Assembly: GCA_031763025.1 (NCBI GenBank)
Contig: JASSKH010000006.1
Coordinates: forward strand, 13,729,479 to 13,793,478
Length of the DNA stretch: 64,000 nt
Direction of reading: 5' to 3'
From: Macrocystis pyrifera
Taxonomy: Eukaryota > Sar > Phaeophyceae > Laminariales > Laminariaceae
Below are positions 59,292 through 64,000 of the stretch, piece by piece. The position numbers were made by a program, and so were the translations under genes. Each line of letters starts with the position of its first letter. The stretch's first letter is position 1. Under the pieces are notes generated by a model, which saw nothing but the letters and a program-made list of their open reading frames with translations, was not told the origin of the DNA and ran no database searches.

Positions 59292-62076
59292 CTACGCCAT
59301 AATATTTTACTGTCCGAAGTACACACGATCAAATATCAGTACGAACATACTACCGTACACGTTTTTGATACCCTTTCCTATACCCCCCTGCTCCCTGTTG
59401 GCCTCGAGTGACAAAGCCTGAAACCCTAGCAACACACACTCGGAAACTCCCTACTCGTACTCGCATGAAACAACCGCAAATAGCAGTGTCTCACCTGTGA
59501 AATCATCTCGCAGATTCGATTATGTACAAATATATATACAGTATATATTTTCCGTTTTACACCTACTGGTATTTGCATAGTCGACTGACTCTGTGGGAAA
59601 AAATCAGAACATGAGACGCCTCTATACCGATTTTAGTGTTGGTTCGAGGTTTGCGGGTTATATATACAGGGTTATAGATGTTGCAGGAAATTATCCCACA
59701 GGTACGATTTTTTTTTTCTCGCCAACGAAAACCTATTTCGATAATCGAATCCGTGGGAAACGTTCACAGGTCAGACTCTACTATCACGGGGGACCATAGC
59801 AAATAGGACCTATAATACACACAAAACCCTAGATAATTTACCTATTTTTACTAACAATGTTTGGTCGTATTTACCATGGTCCCCCGTTATATACTGATTT
59901 CGGTGATGTTTGGGGGTTTCTGATACCAGTATAGGGTTAAGGTTCACCATACACGGTACCTGCATTTTTCTGGTGCTGTTTCTTGCGAGCGTACTCGTAA
60001 ACCCTTCACTTGTCATTGTTTGCGCGGCGGCTAATGTTACAAGCGCATCAATCGCTCAACTCTCAACTACTGCTGACAGACAACCAGCACGCTCGAAAAT
60101 TAAAAACCGTACAATCTATACAGAACTGCGCCCACAAACTCACAACAACAAAAAATAAAATAAAAAATAAAAAGTCCAAATTCAAAAGTACATTGCATGT
60201 TGTAAGCACCTTTTGCATGATCTAATATGCTTGAAAGCTCAAACCCGCCGTCCACATGCCCCCGACGTGAAATCCGTGCCAGACGACAAGAAACGCTGAA
60301 TCAAAAGCCAAAAAAAAAAAAATTCAAAATTCAAAATTCAAAATCCCCGAGAGTAAAACTCAAACGTTCCATTCTTCATATCAAGATAGAGTTGAAAAAT
60401 TAAAAACAAGAACTCAAAAAATTCATTGTGAGAATCCAAAATCGAAAAAAATATATCTCACCCTCTGCATGATCTCGTGGTTGAAGTTCGAACCTGCCGT
60501 CCACATGGCCCCGACACGGAACCAGTGCCCGACGAGAGCAAGAAACGCTCCGGCGGCGACGACGGGTGGGTGTCGCTTCAAAACGGGGAAAAAAAAATGC
60601 CTCCAGCCAAAACTCCGCCCAGCTCGCCAGCAGGGCACCCGTGTATTCTTTACTGTGGTTCAGAACGAACGCTGAAGGTTTTCGATTGTCATGTTTTTTT
60701 TCCCGTTTTTCGGTTTCAGGTCCGTTCGGTTTCCGAGCGGTTCGTAGTCCGAGCGATTCGGATTTCGGCGGTTCGGTTTTCAAGCAGTTCAGTTCCCGGG
60801 CGATTTGGTTCGGTTGTCCAGAGCGGTTCGATTAATTTCGGTTCGAGTAACGTTCGTTGTCGTCACAAAAAGGCGCCCAGTAGTCCGAGCAGGAAAAGAA
60901 GGAGCGGCAGAAACGACCGTGAGGGCAAACGACGAAGGGGGATGTCGGGGGCGGAAGGGCCGTTAGCAAGCACGTGTCCTCCATATCTTGTCTGGCGGGT
61001 GCCGAATGCTTTCTTTGCTCGAGTTCGACGTACAGTAATTCTTTCCGAGCTCAACTACTGTTGCACCCACGTTCCAAGGTGAACATATTTTACTATTACG
61101 GGGGACCATAGTAAATAGGACCTACGGTTCACACAAAAAAAAACCTATATATTTACCCATTTTTAATAACAATATTTGGTCCTAATTACTATGGTACCAT
61201 AGTAAATAGGACCTACGGTTTACACAAAAACCTATATATTTCCCTATTTTTGGTAACCATATTCGGTCCTACTTACTATGCCCCCCCGTAATACACAGTA
61301 GTGGTCCCTCTTTAGTGCCGGTATGTATGCGAGCGGCAACCGGCACTAACTACTCCGCACACTATCACGGGGGGCCACATTAAGTAAGACCTACGGTGCA
61401 CACAAAAACCTATATATTTCGCTGTTTTTCCCAACAATATTTGGTCCTATTTACTATGGTTCACCGTAAGTATACCACACTGGTTAATCCCATACACCAC
61501 GTGCCAACGGATCCACTCCACAGGCACTATACTACTATAGCGGGCAGCCGGCACTATTCCATACTGAAGCGGCATTGTAGCGGGACCACTGTTTTACCCG
61601 GTGATTGAAGTTTTCAACGCGTATCGAAACAATACCAGGAAAACATTACAACACCAAAAAACAATCAGGCACTACTGTACTCTAGACAAGCACCCTATTT
61701 ATAGGGCGAAATATCCAGCGGTACAAGCAGCACCAACAGCATCAGGTACGACACATCTCGCTTAGCACGGCAACGAACGCACTAGCGGCAGCAGCAGCAG
61801 CAGCAGCAGTATGTATCAGGGTCAGCGGTAGCATTAGCAGCAGCAATAGCAGCAGCACTAGCAGTAGCAATAGCGGTAGCATTAGCAGTAGCATTGCCAG
61901 TAGCATTGCCAGCAGCAACAGCAGCAGCAGCAGCAGCATCGGTACAGCAGTAGGAAGGCCCAAGCGGCAGGGCACTCACAATTGTAGGACACGACGTCCG
62001 GCTTGTACACAGCCGTCACAAAAAACTCGGAGAAATGGAAGAACGACACGGAGCACGAGTACAGGCTCCACTGGAG
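55801..62076 (-). CDS. ICMT: Isoprenylcysteine carboxyl methyltransferase (four exons, 5' end uncertain)
   Basis: ICMT methylates the carboxyl group of prenylated C-terminal cysteines of CaaX proteins, using S-adenosylmethionine, at the endoplasmic reticulum membrane. Exons: 62076-61980 (FFHFSEFFVTAVYKPD), 60671-60462 (FVLNHSKEY to MWTAGSNFNHEIMQR), 57957-57862 (SHQLVTRGVYRYLRHPSYFG, then WFWWSLGTQ), 56178-55801 (LLLCNPLCFLVY, then IPYEEALLERFYPEQYPQYA, then KTFVGIPFV). These follow the eukaryotic ICMT order and include the RHPSY and F-EQYxxY blocks of the catalytic C-terminal half. Phases agree at all three junctions. Exon 60671-60462 needs one nucleotide fewer at an A9 run (60589-60597 on +), either an assembly error or a real frameshift. 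The C-terminus carries an unusual Gly-rich tail of about 70 residues. The N-terminal helices were not found with confidence. Confidence 0.9.
56223..56640 (-). mobile_element. C1 copy with reiterated 3' modules and two long G-tracts
   Basis: G-tracts at about 56223-56273 and 56452-56502. Between them are two truncated modules with TACTCGATAGGAGAGATGTA and TACTCATTATCATGCATG. The longer body runs to about 56630. In an ICMT intron. Confidence 0.75.
56736..56800 (-). pseudogene. Decayed copy of the ICMT terminal exon start
   Basis: TTTCCACCAG is followed by CTCTTGCTGTGCGACCCC and CTTTCTCGTCTCCGTCGTCG, matching the live exon (CTGTTGCTCTGCAACCCC, CTTCCTCGTATACGTCGCG) behind the same CCAG acceptor. 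An extra nucleotide shifts the frame, and the copy dissolves into a CCA microsatellite. It lies about 620 bp upstream of the live exon in gene direction. Confidence 0.75.
57536..57641 (-). mobile_element. M1 MITE copy
   Basis: In an ICMT intron; ends slightly diverged. Confidence 0.82.
58048..58154 (-). mobile_element. M1 MITE copy
   Basis: In the ICMT intron just upstream (gene direction) of exon 57957-57862; TA on both sides. Confidence 0.85.
58190..58650 (-). repeat. Inverted relative of the 115-bp tandem repeat, in an ICMT intron
   Basis: GGGGCGGTCAGTCAAGGGGTC and AATATACTAGT recur five or six times. Confidence 0.75.
58845..59300 (+). repeat. AGCAGT / AGTAGC-type microsatellites
   Basis: Two stretches (58845-58950, 59240-59292) in an ICMT intron; similar tracts lie at 61785-61940. 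Confidence 0.8.
59784..59888 (+). mobile_element. M1 MITE copy
   Basis: In an ICMT intron; both ends present. Confidence 0.82.
60208..60298 (-). pseudogene. Decayed copy of the ICMT GSNFNH exon
   Basis: On the minus strand, AGCGTTTCTTGTCGTCTGGC followed by CGTCGGGGGCATGTGGACGG and then GATCATGCAAAAGGTG aligns with the end of live exon 60671-60462, including its donor region. It lies about 250 bp downstream of the live exon in gene direction and carries several substitutions and indels. Confidence 0.75.
61096..61291 (+). mobile_element. M1 MITE head-to-tail dimer
   Basis: Two M1 units in the same orientation share the central end (ACTATGGTACCATAGTAAAT), leaving full outer ends only. In an ICMT intron. 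Confidence 0.85.
61297..61591 (+). mobile_element. V1 TIR element, split by M1
   Basis: Ends CAGTAGTGGTCCC and GGGACCACTG are inverted; inside are TTAGTGCCGG and CCGGCACTA blocks and CACACTGGTTAATCCCATAC. It is the reverse relative of 12401-12572. Confidence 0.7.
61365..61469 (+). mobile_element. M1 MITE copy nested in a V1 element
   Basis: It interrupts the V1 TIR element at 61297-61591. Confidence 0.85.
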
Positions 62077-62565
62077 CTGTAGCACCGCCAAATCCAAATC
62101 CCATCCGGTTCCATCCAATCCGGTTTCCGATCCGATCCGAGTCGGTGTCCGATTCCATACCATTGGGCGGAATCGCAGAAACGGCACAAGCAGCAGCAGC
62201 AGCAGCAGCACCGACAACATCAGCAGCAGTAAGGGAGAGGGCAGAGAGAGGGCAGAGAGAGGGAATGTATGGGGTTACAACTCTCTCGGGACGCTGTAAT
62301 AGAGGGAAAAACTTGACAACAAAAAGTGACGACTATATAGAGCACACATCGGCCACTGCGTGATAGCCTGAGGGTCATAACAGCTTTGAATGCACAAACT
62401 ACAGTACGAGGCAATGAGTCGTATGACACACGCGCAGAATGATCCTCTTGCCTTTGTGGCTGGGCGTTCGCATTACTCGATTACACCAACCATCTTCTTT
62501 TTCAGTCGTTATTCTCTCAAAAGGGGTGCCGAAGGAGGTCTAGGGGACGGTGATGGCTCACTCAC

Positions 62566-62650
62566 GAATCCGTCGTCAATGTAGGCGCGCGTACGAGTAG
62601 GCGTTTCGGAAGCATGCACACGACTCGGTAATAGAGCAACGGATTTGCAA
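62566..62650 (-). CDS. Possible upstream ICMT exon
   Basis: An open frame ending ...TRAYIDDGF is followed by a perfect GTGAGT donor at 62565, in phase 0 with the ICMT exon at 62076. There is no recognisable family motif, so this rests on splice signal and position only. The start is arbitrary. Confidence 0.2.
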
Positions 62651-62826
62651 CCAAGATCCGCATTTCGAAGTTTCACGATATTGTACACAAATAAACGAGA
62701 AAATCTACCCCTTCTTTCTTTTTTCGGACCCAATAACTCTACCAGGTACCAGGTACCACTTATCTTTGATCGTAACGTAGTTTTGTTTTCCGCACCACTT
62801 TCGGCGACGACCCAACAATATCACTA

Positions 62827-62931
62827 TTACGGAGTACCATAGTAAAAAACACCCGAGGTACACACAAAAACCTATATATTTGCCTATTTTTACTAACAAA
62901 ATTTGGTCCCATTTACTATGGTCCTCCGTGA
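62827..62931 (+). mobile_element. M1 MITE copy
   Basis: Both ends present, with changes in the GGGGG run of each end. Confidence 0.82.
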
Positions 62932-63626
62932 TAACATCCGACCGGAGAACAGCAATATATTTTACGAAGTTAAGGGCATTTCTTCATCGGTGCTGTAGCC
63001 TTTGTACTATATATACTCCCGCGCGTGAAATAAAACATGTAAGCGATTATGCGAGCTTTCCGTGCCATCGGCTCGCAACTCCGAGTGCACGGAAACACCC
63101 CGTGAGTCGTTTCTGGCCGCCTGCGATTGCTGGCAGGCGCACTCGAGCCCCTTCACACACCCCATCAGGCGCATTCCACAATTTCGAGGGCTGCAGTTTC
63201 CTGCGATGAGCTGTAGCTGTTCGCACGCGAAGGAGTGCAAACGTTCAGATGGGGGTCCTTTTTTGTCTCATTTTGTGCACCCAAATTTTCAACCACTTTC
63301 GACCACTGCAACACCTGCAAGTCCAGGTGTAGGCCTCTGTCGAGGACCTGCGGAAGGGTAAAATCCCAAGAGAAACGCAAGCTGTTCACATGTTTTTTTT
63401 TCTTGGGCACGGCCGCTCTCCGATAGGCACGAACCAGCTCAAGCTCTAAACACAGCGCGTGCGTTAAAAACAGCTGATTTCTTGTCCTGTAGATCTCTGA
63501 GCCTGCCTTTCGCATTGCTCGTTTTCTTGATGGATGTCCTGCGCTGCAACCGGTTGGTGTGACCAACCTTGCCCCTTTTCGGGTGCCGCTATCTCCGGGT
63601 TGTCTGGGGGTTAATCGACTCTCTTG

Positions 63627-63722
63627 GGACTCCAGTCCGGTTTTGAGCACAACCCACGAAAATTCCAGGTAGTTCATTCCCAAAACGTGGCTGCACGGGA
63701 CTGCAGTCCTAGAACGGTGCTT
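63627..63722. mobile_element. P1 foldback copy
   Basis: GACTCCAGTCCGGTTTTGAG to GGGACTGCAGTCCTAGAA. Confidence 0.6.
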
Positions 63723-63725
63723 ACT

Positions 63726-63831
63726 CTGACGGGGGACCATAGTAAATAGGACCAAATATTGCGAGTAAATATAGGGAAATATATAGGTTTTTGTGTGTAG
63801 CGTAGGTCCTATCAACTAGGGTTCCCCGCAA
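63726..63831 (-). mobile_element. M1 MITE copy
   Basis: Next to a P1 element ending near 63722; ends somewhat diverged. Confidence 0.8.
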
Positions 63832-64000
63832 TAGCGTGCAACGACAGGGGTAGGTGCCATTGTTTCGGCCATTTTTTTTTCTTCTTCTGACTGATCAGCC
63901 TCCTTAACCCTCTTGAGACTAGCAAACGGAAAAAAAAAAAAAAAACTGACGAATAAAAGTGACTCGGCAAATGACAATTGCATGATTGAGAGGGGGGGGG

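Overview
This window is nuclear DNA of a eukaryote. Its genes are split into short exons by long introns packed with repeats, and it carries tens of non-autonomous transposable elements, G/C homopolymers up to about 80 bp, and a 100-N assembly gap. Interstitial TTAGGG-type telomere-like runs, intron-dense host genes and the repeat load would suit a protist or alga such as a photosynthetic stramenopile, but nothing here fixes the lineage; that is inference only. Four host genes can be reconstructed by matching reading frame, splice phase and protein family.

Layout. (1) 83-4017, + strand: 3' part of a PAQR/hemolysin-III seven-helix membrane protein, four exons. (2) 4018-7742: intergenic, old duplications and simple repeats. 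(3) 16556 down to 7743, - strand: a 12-helix MFS transporter in seven visible exons; helices 5-6 are missing and most likely lie in the 12863-12962 gap. (4) 16557-30831: about 14 kb of repeats, including a tandem 1.16-kb duplication, a PIF/Harbinger-like element with a TTA target duplication, and poly-C-tailed retroposon copies. (5) 30832-43664, + strand: a kelch-propeller protein with a C-terminal membrane anchor, ten exons. (6) 43665-55800: repeats, minisatellites, a TRIM-like LTR fossil and a tRNA-like tract. (7) 62076 down to 55801, - strand: isoprenylcysteine carboxyl methyltransferase (ICMT), four solid exons, with the 5' end uncertain.

The genes do not form a pathway; they are independent housekeeping-type membrane proteins in convergent (PAQR/MFS, kelch/ICMT) and divergent (MFS/kelch) pairs.

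The most unusual observations are these. Decayed tandem copies of a gene's own exons sit in the introns of three of the four genes ('exon echoes'). The odd palindrome TACCWGGTA is strongly over-represented (19 seen, about 0.5 expected at random). One retroposon-like family ends in poly-C tracts and reiterates its 3' end module. A GATC-rich TIR family shows an 8-bp target duplication. A 105-bp TA-flanked MITE occurs about 23 times, once exactly at a splice donor. Repeat families inside one another give a relative order of activity.
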